Assembly: GCA_900548215.1 (NCBI GenBank)
Contig: URJI01000019.1
Span: 1 to 34,950, forward strand
DNA length: 34,950 nucleotides
Reading direction: 5' to 3'
DNA from: an uncultured Coprococcus sp.
GTDB lineage: Bacteria; Bacillota; Clostridia; Lachnospirales; Lachnospiraceae
Part shown: positions 1-7,896 of the stretch, piece by piece
How the letters are laid out: each line of letters starts with the position of its first letter
Numbering within the stretch: the stretch's first letter is position 1
Translations under genes and position numbers: made by a program
The notes under the pieces: generated by a model
Database searches by the model: none
What the model was told of the DNA's origin: nothing
The model's input: only the letters and a program-made list of their open reading frames with translations

Positions 1-485
1 GAAAGACTGTGAAGTCTGATCACAAGGCATCCGATTTCAAGGTTGGCGACACGGTTCACGTCATCAGCATGGACTCCGAGGGAACCATCACGGCTCCGGC
101 GGATTCAAAGGGCAAGCTCAAAGTCCAGATGGGTATCATAAGTGCTTCTCTCCCACCTACGGATCTTCTGCTCGTTGAACATGAGAAGAAAAAGCCACAG
201 AAAGCAACCGTCACAGGTGGCAAGAGCATGGCAAGAATGATGAATATCAAGCCTGAGATCAACGTTCTGGGAATGACCGTTGATGAAGCCACATCCCTTG
301 TTGACAGATTTCTGGACGATGCCCTCATGGCCCATCTGCACAAAGTTACGATCATACACGGCAAGGGCACCGGTGCACTCCGCAAGGGAATACACCAATT
401 TCTGAAATCACAGCCACACGTCAAATCCTTCCGGCTCGGCGAGTTCGGCGAGGGCGACGCAGGCGTGACAATAGTAGAATTATAG
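1..485 (+). CDS. mutS2: Endonuclease MutS2, C-terminal part (gene cut by window edge)
   Basis: The reading frame is open to the left edge, so this is the 3' part of a larger gene. The final ~80 residues form a Smr domain: the segment NVLGMTVDEA is followed by HKVTIIHGKGTGALRKGI, which holds the HGxGxG signature of Smr nucleases. The preceding ~70 residues look like the KOW-like linker (FKVGDTVHV) that comes before Smr in MutS2. MutS2 binds branched DNA or collided ribosomes and, depending on species, suppresses recombination or splits stalled ribosomes; the MutS ATPase core would lie outside the window. The gene ends 115 bases before the response regulator, on the same strand. Identification is firm because of the domain order; full length cannot be judged. 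Confidence 0.9.
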   Translation, partial: KTVKSDHKASDFKVGDTVHVISMDSEGTITAPADSKGKLKVQMGIISASLPPTDLLLVEHEKKKPQKATVTGGKSMARMMNIKPEINVLGMTVDEATSLVDRFLDDALMAHLHKVTIIHGKGTGALRKGIHQFLKSQPHVKSFRLGEFGEGDAGVTIVEL

Positions 486-600
486 AATTTGAATTTATTT
501 GCAAGGTGGCCTCACGCAAGAGATGGATTCCCTGCAAACCACACATGTGCTGCACGAAGCGGCTTCAATGCACATACTTTACAATCAGGAGGTTATATAT

Positions 601-1335
601 ATGAGTAAGAATAATATTCTCATCGTTGATGACGACGAGAACATTGCAGAGCTTATATCACTCTACCTTAACAAAGAGTGTTATGAGACGGAGATCGCCG
701 CAAGCGGTACAGAGGCACTGCAGCTATTTGAGGAATATTCACCTGACCTTGTTCTCCTGGATGTCATGCTTCCGGGAATGGACGGATATCAGGTTTGTAC
801 AGAGATCAGGAAAACATCCAACACACCTATCATCATGCTATCCGCCAAGGGGGAAGTATTTGACAAGGTGCTTGGACTGAAGATTGGCGCAGACGATTAT
901 ATCGTGAAGCCATTTGACTCGAATGAGCTTGTCGCAAGGGTCGGTGCACTTCTGAGGCGTTCAGCCATGAACGATAATTCACAGAAGCAGGCACAGGCAT
1001 CTTCCTACGATGTGACCAGCGCAGATCACGTGGGCACATTTGTGGAATATGACGGACTTGTGGTGAACATATCCAACTATACAGTCACCTTTGAGGGGCG
1101 CAACCTTGATATGCCGCCAAAGGAACTTGAAATTCTCTATTTCCTTGCCAGCAGACCTAATCAGGTGTTCACAAGAGAACAGCTTTTGGACAAGCTGTGG
1201 GGATATGAATATGTGGGTGACACAAGAACTGTAGACGTACATATCAAAAGACTTCGTGAGAAGCTGAACAACAATCATAACTGGAGCATCGCCACTGTAT
1301 GGGGCATTGGCTACAAGTTTGAATGGAGATCGTGA
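601..1335 (+). CDS. OmpR/PhoB-family response regulator
   Basis: A 244-residue two-component response regulator. The N-terminal receiver domain has the acidic cluster D10-D12, phosphoacceptor D54 (LLDVMLPGMDG), S81 and K103 (IVKPF). The C-terminal winged helix (about residues 145-243) has the PPKELEIL and TREQLLDKLWG blocks and ends with VDVHIKRLREKL and a VWGIGYKF wing. The start is ATG 601 because AGGAGG lies about 8 bases upstream; an upstream in-frame TTG at 499 has no such site and would add 34 residues that do not belong to a receiver domain. The kinase gene overlaps its stop codon, so the two form one system. Target genes cannot be read from the sequence. Confidence 0.93.
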   Translation: MSKNNILIVDDDENIAELISLYLNKECYETEIAASGTEALQLFEEYSPDLVLLDVMLPGMDGYQVCTEIRKTSNTPIIMLSAKGEVFDKVLGLKIGADDYIVKPFDSNELVARVGALLRRSAMNDNSQKQAQASSYDVTSADHVGTFVEYDGLVVNISNYTVTFEGRNLDMPPKELEILYFLASRPNQVFTREQLLDKLWGYEYVGDTRTVDVHIKRLREKLNNNHNWSIATVWGIGYKFEWRS

Positions 1336-2900
1336 TGAAGAAAACCGCTTTTGATAAGATAGTTGTCGGTTTTGTCGTTCTGGTCGTACTTATATTTTCA
1401 CTGCTGATGATATACAGTATTTCAGCCACGCAGAACACAGTTCTCGCCGAGCGCAAATCCACAATGCAGAAAGAAATAGAGCTGCTCATGGACGGCCCTC
1501 TGACAGATTACAGCAACAACACCATAGACAACAAAACCCTGTTCACAGAGCTTCAAAACACAGCAAATACTCTGGAGATGGGAATCTGGCTCACCGATGA
1601 GCGCAGCAATATAATATTCAGGTCATCTTCAAGCTCTGACAGTGACAGTTCCGACAAAAACCAGCAGACAAATGCAACACAGAATCCCGGAACTCTGAAA
1701 AATTATGTCAATGAGTCAGAACTGAAATCGGCTTTTTGCCACGAAGACACATTTGGCGGATTCTTCTCCGCAGACACACTGGTAATCGGTCAGCCTATGT
1801 ATTACTGGAACAACTACATGGGAACCATCATCCTCACGTCGCCCATGACGTTCAAGCAGGATATACAAAATCGAATGCTGTCAACGACATTTGTGCCTTT
1901 CCTTATATTGATGCTGATCGCCATGATAGCGCTGATGCTCATGTCCAACAGCCTGCTGAAGCCTATACGTGAGATCATCAAGACATCCAAATCCTATGCA
2001 CAGGGTAATTTCAACGCCCGTGTAAATGTCACGGCAAATAATGAGTTCGGAGAACTTGCAAGATACATGGAGGAGATGGCTGACGAACTCAGCCGTTCAA
2101 ACGAATACAGAAAATCATTTATCTCCAATATATCCCACGATTTCAGATCACCACTGACATCCATCAAGGGATATATAGAGGCCATGCTGGACGGTACCAT
2201 ACCTCTTGAAAAACACGAAAAATACCTGGGGATAGTTCTGAACGAAGCCCAGAGACTCACCAAGCTCACACAGGGACTTCTGGAATTGAATAACTTTGAT
2301 TCATTTGACCTGCAGCTTGACAAATCAAACTTCGACATACGAGACATCATCACACCGACCATCAACACATTTGAGAAGAGGTGCAATGACAGGGGAATCT
2401 TCCTGGACAGCGTATTCCTGACGGACAATACCATAGTATATGCGGACAGGACAAAGATCCAGCAGGTTATATACAATCTGGTGGACAACGCCATCAAGTT
2501 CACCCCTGAGGGCCGCCAGATCAGAGTCCAGGTGACTGAGAAAAATGACAAGATATATACCAGCGTCAAAGATGAGGGTATTGGAATCCCTAAGGAATCC
2601 CAAAAAAAGGTATTTGAAAGGTTCTACAAGACAGATCCAAGCAGAGGCAAAGACAAAACAGGAACAGGTCTTGGCCTTGCCATCACGAAGGAGATCATCA
2701 AAGCCCACGGCGAACAGATAACACTGACATCTGAGGAGGGCGAGGGAAGCGAATTCATCTTCTCACTTCCTATGAAAAAGGATATGCAGGTTCCTATCAA
2801 ACCGGTTCATGTGGATCACCACACAGACAACCTGAAGGGATCCGATATGACTGTTCCAGGCGTGAAGAGCAATGGCAAGTTCAAGATAAAGGATTCATAA
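1335..2900 (+). CDS. Membrane sensor histidine kinase (HAMP-HisKA-HATPase)
   Basis: Partner kinase of the preceding regulator, 521 residues from ATG 1335, which overlaps the regulator stop (TGATG). A GGAG site lies just upstream. In-frame ATG 1323 and GTG 1332 are possible alternatives. Order: TM helix 1 (about residues 9-28), extracytoplasmic sensor of about 155 residues with a Ser/Asp-rich patch, TM helix 2 (about 185-208), HAMP linker, HisKA with phosphoacceptor H268 in SHDFRSPLTS, then HATPase_c with N box NLVDNAIKF, G1 DEGIGIP and G2 GTGLGLAI. The family autophosphorylates on His and transfers phosphate to D54 of the regulator. The last ~40 residues after the ATPase are charged and of unknown role. 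The sensor fold is not recognised, so the signal is unknown. Confidence 0.92.
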   Translation: MKKTAFDKIVVGFVVLVVLIFSLLMIYSISATQNTVLAERKSTMQKEIELLMDGPLTDYSNNTIDNKTLFTELQNTANTLEMGIWLTDERSNIIFRSSSSSDSDSSDKNQQTNATQNPGTLKNYVNESELKSAFCHEDTFGGFFSADTLVIGQPMYYWNNYMGTIILTSPMTFKQDIQNRMLSTTFVPFLILMLIAMIALMLMSNSLLKPIREIIKTSKSYAQGNFNARVNVTANNEFGELARYMEEMADELSRSNEYRKSFISNISHDFRSPLTSIKGYIEAMLDGTIPLEKHEKYLGIVLNEAQRLTKLTQGLLELNNFDSFDLQLDKSNFDIRDIITPTINTFEKRCNDRGIFLDSVFLTDNTIVYADRTKIQQVIYNLVDNAIKFTPEGRQIRVQVTEKNDKIYTSVKDEGIGIPKESQKKVFERFYKTDPSRGKDKTGTGLGLAITKEIIKAHGEQITLTSEEGEGSEFIFSLPMKKDMQVPIKPVHVDHHTDNLKGSDMTVPGVKSNGKFKIKDS

Positions 2901-2906
2901 ATTATC

Positions 2907-2963
2907 AAAACCCGGGATTACCCCAGAGTGATATGCTCTGTTGTAGTACCCGGGGTCTTTTTT
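2907..2963. terminator. Bidirectional intrinsic terminator between kinase and anti-sigma genes
   Basis: CCCGGG at 2911-2916 pairs with CCCGGG at 2949-2954, with an inner CAGAG/CTCTG stem (2924-2928 and 2936-2940). A run of six T (2958-2963) follows on the + strand. On the minus strand the stem is followed by TTTTGATAATTT, so it may also stop the convergent anti-sigma transcript, whose stop codon is at 2962-2964. Confidence 0.85.
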
Positions 2964-3996
2964 AATTTACCTCACATCTCCTTCCATTTATCCACACGGC
3001 TTTCACCTGTGAAATATCTATAGGTTTGGTGAAATCCAGTTCCATTCTCTGTATTCCATCATCATCACCAGTCTTGCCAATTCCATATATTACATCTTTA
3101 AGTTTTTTATCGTCCGTCATCTCAAGGACTATATTCTCCAACAAGTCACTATCTACATCTGAATTTTCAGCTATGTCGATAGTTATGCATTTTGTATTTA
3201 TCGTGCATTTATCAATGTCACCTATACCGGATATATCTACACCATGGCCCTGCATATCATCCTGAATCTTAAACTGCAAAGTCCATGGACCAGATACCTC
3301 ATCCGCTTCATAGCCAACACTGCTGTCGTCCTGTTTGGTTTTGTTGGACAGGACAATGCTGTCACACTTCATGGTGATGGTATCACCAACCTTATATACA
3401 TTTTTCTTTTTTAACTTATATACAATATCAGACATTGTCTGCTTATCCGTGAGCGAAATCCCATCTCCAAATGCTGTGCTGCCCGCATATTCACTGACAA
3501 TGTTCACGCCACCTTCTATTATCTGCATATCAGCTTCAAAGCTTTCATATTTTTCAGTGTCAAAGTCATCATAAGTGACGACCATCGCAATATCGACCTG
3601 ATCGCCATCAACTGCAGCCTTCTTCAGATCAAAGCTTACTTTGGCATCAGAATCAGTTATCACCTTTACACTGCCCTTATACTCGTTATTTATGTAGCTC
3701 TTGTTCACATATTTTGATGGAATAACACTTCCTGTCTCCTTGCTCAGACTGTCAAAGAACCACGCCAGCGAACCTGTTTCCGCCGCATAAGCAAGACCGC
3801 CACCCGAGAGAACAATGACTGCCGCAAGACCTGCCACCGCTTTCTGCCATCTGTGGCTTTTTGCGGGATTTTTTATCCTGCACCTCAGTCTGTTCACACA
3901 TGCATCCGCTTCCTCCTTTGAAAAGTCCATATACTCTTCGCTGGCATCCACTTCATTCATTACATCATACACATTTCTGTCTTTTCTATCTTTCAT
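2962..3996 (-). CDS. Membrane-anchored anti-sigma-like protein (DUF4179-type)
   Basis: A 344-residue protein with a charged cytoplasmic N-terminus (~45 residues), one membrane helix at about 48-70 (AVAGLAAVIVLSGGGLAYAA) and a long extracytoplasmic part rich in beta-type segments and Asp. This topology and the position directly downstream of an ECF sigma gene, overlapping it by 11 bases, match clostridial anti-sigma proteins of the DUF4179 type, in which the short cytoplasmic segment holds the sigma factor. ATG 3996 is preceded by AGGTGG at good spacing, inside the sigma coding end, so translation is probably coupled. The family assignment is from topology and context, not a diagnostic motif. 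It could instead be an envelope-stress effector of the sigma regulon. Confidence 0.7.
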   Translation of the reverse strand: MKDRKDRNVYDVMNEVDASEEYMDFSKEEADACVNRLRCRIKNPAKSHRWQKAVAGLAAVIVLSGGGLAYAAETGSLAWFFDSLSKETGSVIPSKYVNKSYINNEYKGSVKVITDSDAKVSFDLKKAAVDGDQVDIAMVVTYDDFDTEKYESFEADMQIIEGGVNIVSEYAGSTAFGDGISLTDKQTMSDIVYKLKKKNVYKVGDTITMKCDSIVLSNKTKQDDSSVGYEADEVSGPWTLQFKIQDDMQGHGVDISGIGDIDKCTINTKCITIDIAENSDVDSDLLENIVLEMTDDKKLKDVIYGIGKTGDDDGIQRMELDFTKPIDISQVKAVWINGRRCEVN

Positions 3997-4582
3997 GATT
4001 GTTCACCACCTCTGCATATACTTTTAATTTGTTTCTCGCTCTGGACATTCTGCTATATATAGTCGATGATGTCACCCCATAATCATCCGCTATACGTGCT
4101 ACGTCCTGTTCATCCCAATAATACCTGAGGATTATGTCTCTATCATCATCCGTAAGACCTTTGAGAAGTTTTTCCATCCCGTCCGAAATCTCCTCATCAA
4201 GCATCTCCATAAGGTTATCCCTCGCAAGCTCCCGTTCGTGATCGTCTATGTCCTCCTCGGCGCATCGCCTGCTGTATCTCCGGAGATAGTCTATGGATCT
4301 GAATCTGGCAATGGCTGTTATCCAGCTTTTAAATGAACCTTTCTTCTCGTCAAATCTGTCTATGTTGTTCCATGCATCCAGAAATACATCATCCATGCAC
4401 TCCTCCATCTCCTCCGGCATCCCCGCAAGATTTTTATATATGGCAGCTTTCACACAGCCTCCATATTCCCTTACTATATACTCCAAAGCCCTTTCATTGT
4501 GCTTCCTCAGTTTTGATATATAATTGTTCTGGTTTATTATGTCTACCACCTCCCGATGATCTTCATTGGCCAATTTCCTCAT
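3986..4582 (-). CDS. ECF-type RNA polymerase sigma-70 factor
   Basis: A 198-residue sigma factor. Region 2 is at about residues 28-100: ALEYIVREYGGCVKAAIY, ECMDDVFLDAWNNIDRF, then FKSWITAIARFRSIDYLR, the -10 recognition part. Region 4 is at about 130-190: LLKGLTDDDRDIILRYYW and the helix-turn-helix VARIADDYGVTSSTIYSRMSRARNKL. There is no region 3, as expected for ECF sigmas. It would redirect RNA polymerase in response to a signal passed through the overlapping anti-sigma-like gene. ATG 4582 has only a weak ribosome site (GGAA). A strong GGGAGGTGG lies inside the frame around codons 10-12, but no ATG, GTG or TTG follows it in frame at usual spacing, so the N-terminus is slightly uncertain. 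Confidence 0.9.
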   Translation of the reverse strand: MRKLANEDHREVVDIINQNNYISKLRKHNERALEYIVREYGGCVKAAIYKNLAGMPEEMEECMDDVFLDAWNNIDRFDEKKGSFKSWITAIARFRSIDYLRRYSRRCAEEDIDDHERELARDNLMEMLDEEISDGMEKLLKGLTDDDRDIILRYYWDEQDVARIADDYGVTSSTIYSRMSRARNKLKVYAEVVNNHER

Positions 4583-4645
4583 CTGCTATATATTCCGTTT
4601 TCAAGTCATCAAATCTTGCACTTACGCAATATTTTTTTCACCAAT

Positions 4646-4783
4646 GGGGTCAGGCACTGCTAAACAAATGGGGGGTCAGGCACCCTCTAAACATACGGGG
4701 TCAGGCACTTTCTAAACAAAATGGGGTCAGGCCCCTTCAAAAAAGACTAAAAAAAATGACTTTTCCGATGGGGGCCTGACCCC
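4646..4783. repeat. Cluster of four GGGGTCAGGCAC repeats plus one inverted copy (REP-like)
   Basis: Direct copies lie at 4646-4657, 4672-4683, 4697-4708 and 4723-4735; the last ends in CCCC instead of CAC. They are 25-26 bases apart and the spacers share CTAAACA. A perfect inverted 13-base copy at 4771-4783 can pair with 4723-4735 across a 35-base loop. The stretch lies between two minus-strand genes and holds no gene. It resembles the REP palindromes linked to Y1-type (RAYT) transposases, though no transposase is present here. On the minus strand the foldback could also act as a weak processing or termination structure downstream of the WYL gene. Confidence 0.75.
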
Positions 4784-4808
4784 TTGGTATCTTTGACAAA
4801 ACTAAATG

Positions 4809-5873
4809 TTAATTATTATACCTCTCATTCATCACTTTCACAGCATCGCCGATCTGAGTCCGCAGGTCGGTTGGATATATCACCTCGCAGACCGTACCAT
4901 ACTGCATAGCCCAGTGGGCCATGGCCTGCCGGCTGCACACAAGGCGCACATATGTCACATCGTCATCCGTCTCACGGAACCCATCATACTGCCTGGCTAT
5001 ATTTTCATCCACCACATCAAAGTTGCTTCCAAACCAATCAACCACATCTGAGATCGCTCGCTTATTCACCCTGAGAACTATTGTCACAGGCTCATCTGCA
5101 AACATGTAGATATGCTCCGCCATATGCTTCGGCAGATTGAGACCATGCTCCATTCCCTTAACCTTTGAGCGGTCCTTGACAGGGCTGTTCACGATCTGCA
5201 CCTGTGTCATCTTGTCTATCCTGTAATTGGACAGAGAATCATATTTGTCATAATTACAGATAAGATAATACTTTCCGTCATTTGCAACCATCTGATACGG
5301 ATTAACTATATACGGTTCCTCGCGTCGCGGATGAAGCTTCTTGTCCTCGCCATAGTTATTGTATACAAATGATATCTGCTTGTGCTCAGATATCGCATCG
5401 TCTATAATCCCCACATTAAAAAGCGTCTGCTTGTTGCTTGTATGCTCCAGTCCCGGAAGGCTGCTCACGTGTGTCATCTTATTTGTAAAATAAATGTTGG
5501 ACAGCCCTGCTATCTTATCGATGAGCTGCTGTGCCTGTCCTGCCGGTATTGTCTTTGAAAACAATATACTGTCTATCATCATCCTGAGCTCTGCATCATC
5601 AAATTCATGGTTGTAGTACCAGTCCGAGGTGATGACCTCTGTCGTGCCATCCTTCTTCTCTCGCTCAGTCTCTGTATACTCTATATCATATCCATAGTCC
5701 ACCAGACAGTTCAGATTGGCCTTTATGGACTTTCTCTCAACGGTCATGTCATAGTCTTCTTTCAGCTTTGCCATGATGTCCTTCTGATCCATCGTATGGT
5801 CGCAGTCTGTATATTTTTTCAGAATATCAAGGATGCATATATTCAGCATCTTTTTTCCACTTGTAGGATACAT
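4809..5873 (-). CDS. WYL-domain transcriptional regulator
   Basis: A 354-residue regulator. The N-terminal ~75 residues form a winged HTH-like domain (LNICILDILKKYTD, KDIMAKLKEDYDMTVERKSIKANLNCLVDYGYDI). A WYL domain covers about 135-230: ISFVYNNYG, then YIVNPYQMVANDGKYYLICN, where the usual W-Y-L is YYL, and the NYRIDKM block. A C-terminal WCX-like extension follows. WYL proteins bind nucleotide or nucleic acid ligands and usually regulate nearby or stress-response genes. ATG 5873 is chosen because AGAGGGGG lies 5-6 bases upstream; an in-frame ATG at 5906 has no good site. It lies 52 bases after trmL on the same strand. Target unknown. Confidence 0.88.
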   Translation of the reverse strand: MYPTSGKKMLNICILDILKKYTDCDHTMDQKDIMAKLKEDYDMTVERKSIKANLNCLVDYGYDIEYTETEREKKDGTTEVITSDWYYNHEFDDAELRMMIDSILFSKTIPAGQAQQLIDKIAGLSNIYFTNKMTHVSSLPGLEHTSNKQTLFNVGIIDDAISEHKQISFVYNNYGEDKKLHPRREEPYIVNPYQMVANDGKYYLICNYDKYDSLSNYRIDKMTQVQIVNSPVKDRSKVKGMEHGLNLPKHMAEHIYMFADEPVTIVLRVNKRAISDVVDWFGSNFDVVDENIARQYDGFRETDDDVTYVRLVCSRQAMAHWAMQYGTVCEVIYPTDLRTQIGDAVKVMNERYNN

Positions 5874-5901
5874 ATTGTCCCCCTCTATTACATTAATAGG
5901 C

Positions 5902-5923
5902 AGCACGCTGATGCGTGCTTTTT
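5902..5923 (+). terminator. Plus-strand terminator-like hairpin in the WYL leader
   Basis: AGCACGC (5902-5908), loop TGAT, GCGTGCT (5913-5919), then a T5 run to 5923. As an intrinsic terminator it works only for + strand transcription, yet both flanking genes are on the minus strand. On the minus strand it is a hairpin without a T run, just upstream of the WYL ribosome site. Confidence 0.5.
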
Positions 5924-5925
5924 CG

Positions 5926-6438
5926 TCAAGCTTCGCTTGATGGCAAATCCCAATTTAGTCTGTGGAGGTTACCGGCCTCCTCGAGACCTGGGAAGTCGTT
6001 CTGTCTGAGTGCCTCGTAGAGTACGATCGCCACTGAGTTGCCAAGATTTAAAGATCTTATGTCCGGGAACATCGGAATTCTGATGGCGGTCTCTTTGTAA
6101 TCGACAAGTATCTCCTCCGGAATTCCGGCGCTCTCCTTGCCAAACATGATATAGGCGTCATCCTCAAATTTTACATCTGTGTATTTCTTTCTGGCCTTTG
6201 TGGTAGCCATATATATCTTTGCACCTGGGTTCTTCGCAAGAAAATCCTCAAAATTCACATACGTTGTGACATCAAGCTTGTCCCAGTAGTCAAGCCCTGC
6301 ACGCTTTAACTGCTTTTCATTTATCTGGAATCCCAGAGGCTCTATAAGGTGCAGCCTTGCGCCTGCTGCCACACAGGTTCTTCCTATATTTCCTGTATTT
6401 GCCGGGATCTCCGGTTCATGTAACACAATATTCAACAT
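5926..6438 (-). CDS. trmL: tRNA (cytidine/uridine-34 2'-O)-methyltransferase TrmL
   Basis: A 170-residue minimal SPOUT methyltransferase, the usual length of TrmL (YibK/CspR). The three SPOUT motifs are clear: PEIPANTGNIGRTC near the N-terminus, MFGKESAGIPEEIL at about 110-123, and IPMFPDIRSLNLGNSVAIV at about 131-150, which forms the knotted SAM site. The family methylates the ribose of the wobble nucleotide 34 of leucine tRNAs, in the cytoplasm. It lies 77 bases after the AIR-synthase-like gene and upstream of the WYL gene, all on one strand. Confidence in the family is high; the exact tRNA substrate is by homology. Confidence 0.93.
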   Translation of the reverse strand: MLNIVLHEPEIPANTGNIGRTCVAAGARLHLIEPLGFQINEKQLKRAGLDYWDKLDVTTYVNFEDFLAKNPGAKIYMATTKARKKYTDVKFEDDAYIMFGKESAGIPEEILVDYKETAIRIPMFPDIRSLNLGNSVAIVLYEALRQNDFPGLEEAGNLHRLNWDLPSSEA

Positions 6439-6515
6439 CTCGTATTCTCCTCGTATAAAATATATCCAGTCCGGGACTTGCTCCCAAGCAGCAGCCCATG
6501 CCAGATAGAAATCAT

Positions 6516-7496
6516 CTACAAATACCTCGGCGGTGTGAGAAAGCGCCTCTCATCATCGTGCGCCACAACACGGTCACTTCCCTCCGTCAAATGTCCTATG
6601 ACCGCAGCCTCATATCCTGCTTCATATAATTCGTCAGAAAGTGCCTCACCATCTGCTGTGACAAACAACGCTGCACCGCACCCATCTATCATATACGGAT
6701 TGTCTCCCGTATGTTCACATATCTCTATTGTCTCCTGAAGTATCGGAATGTCGTCATGACATACACAAAGCCCTGTCCCAAGAGCATCTCCCATCTCCCA
6801 TAGAGCGGCAAATATTCCTCCTCTTGATATATCGTGGGCGTACCTGACGCCGTGTGCATAAGCTATATCAACCTGTTTTCCAAGTGTTATAAGCCTGCCA
6901 AGCTGCTCAACAGGTCTTAAATAACTCTCTGAATACCTCGAAAACAGGTCCTTCTGATGATCAAAATATAACTGTAACGTACCGCCAACTCCGGTCTGTC
7001 CACACATAACTATATCAGCACTGGCTTTTATCTCCGCGGCATTTTTATGATCAGTACATAAGCCATCTGTATCCGGCTTAGATTTCCTTCCTATCATCGT
7101 TATACTTATGATGGGCTCCGTAACTGAACTGTTTACCTCCGTATGCCCGGCTGCAATATCCACACCATATTCCGCACATACACCAGCCAGCTTTCTAAGA
7201 AGCTTCTTCATCCTTCTCTCATCACTGTCCGGCATGACTATCGTATCTGTAGCAGCCCACGGCTCATATCCGCCAATCCTCAAACTGTTGTACAATCTGG
7301 CTATGTCAAGTCTGAGTCCGGCCTCGCCCAAGTCTCCACACACACCCGTTGCCACATTTATATCTTCTCCACTATACAACAAGAGCCGGGCATAGTCTTC
7401 TCCTATCCCGGCTCTTGTCACATCACTATGGACAGTTTTTGGAAGGCTCTTAAGAATTGATCGCACCGTCTGATGCTCTCCAAACTTTCCTCTCAT
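6516..7496 (-). CDS. AIR-synthase-related (PurM/HypE/SelD-like) ATP-binding protein
   Basis: A 326-residue protein of the PurM-like fold. The N-terminal half has GIGEDYARLLLYSGEDINVATG and IGGYEPWAATDTIVM; the C-terminal half (about 165 onward) has GVRYAHDISRGGIFAALWEM, like the DGG/DISxGG block of HypE and ThiL. The superfamily binds ATP at a dimer interface and activates amide, formyl or selenide substrates. Here the Asp-rich metal loop is not a clear match to HypE (no C-terminal Cys), ThiL or SelD (no Cys/Sec loop), so the substrate is unknown. ATG 7496 is used because AGGAGAG lies ~6 bases upstream; an in-frame GTG at 7517 lies before that site. Its neighbours, a 34-residue peptide upstream and trmL downstream, do not reveal its job. 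Confidence 0.75.
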   Translation of the reverse strand: MRGKFGEHQTVRSILKSLPKTVHSDVTRAGIGEDYARLLLYSGEDINVATGVCGDLGEAGLRLDIARLYNSLRIGGYEPWAATDTIVMPDSDERRMKKLLRKLAGVCAEYGVDIAAGHTEVNSSVTEPIISITMIGRKSKPDTDGLCTDHKNAAEIKASADIVMCGQTGVGGTLQLYFDHQKDLFSRYSESYLRPVEQLGRLITLGKQVDIAYAHGVRYAHDISRGGIFAALWEMGDALGTGLCVCHDDIPILQETIEICEHTGDNPYMIDGCGAALFVTADGEALSDELYEAGYEAAVIGHLTEGSDRVVAHDDERRFLTPPRYL

Positions 7497-7551
7497 ACGA
7501 ACTCTCCTAACAGGCACTCACGCAGCTTCCACCACGCATGCCATATCTGTA

Positions 7552-7656
7552 TTAAAATGCTGATATCAAAAGGGTAACAACCATAGCGATACAGAGAATC
7601 GCAACTATGATCCTTGATATCCATGTTCTTCCCTTTTTGCTGCTGAGATCTATCAT
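7552..7656 (-). CDS. Small single-pass membrane peptide, 34 residues
   Basis: A short gene read directly from the sequence: MIDLSSKKGRTW, then a continuous hydrophobic helix ISRIIVAILCIAMVVTLL and a TAA stop at 7552-7554. AAGGAG lies about nine bases before the ATG. A basic N-terminus followed by one helix predicts an N-in single-pass peptide. It is 55 bases upstream of the AIR-synthase-like gene and probably leads that operon. Length and layout recall tiny uncharacterised membrane proteins such as the DUF4044 type, but this is not an assignment. Function unknown. Confidence 0.65.
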   Translation of the reverse strand: MIDLSSKKGRTWISRIIVAILCIAMVVTLLISAF

Positions 7657-7896
7657 CTTTACACGCTCCTTATCTCTGTGTATATATTTACAAAATCAAC
7701 TACATAATAACAAAATATAAAATATAGTTCAATATCATTTATTTATACTATAAATATCCAACCTTTTCCACTTCTGACTTTCACCGCAAAAAATCATGCA
7801 CGATATCAGTCAAGTTATGCAACGTATATTGTAAACACCACATCCATTATTTTATGCTGTCAACACAAATAGGCTAATAAATACGGAGGTTTTAAT

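Noticed and set aside
499..600. N-terminal extension of the response regulator from TTG 499.
   Set aside because: ATG 601 has an ideal AGGAGG and starts exactly at the receiver domain; the extension has no ribosome site.
4646..4783. CRISPR array.
   Set aside because: Repeat units are only ~12 bases, the 13-14 base spacers are alike, and there are no cas genes.
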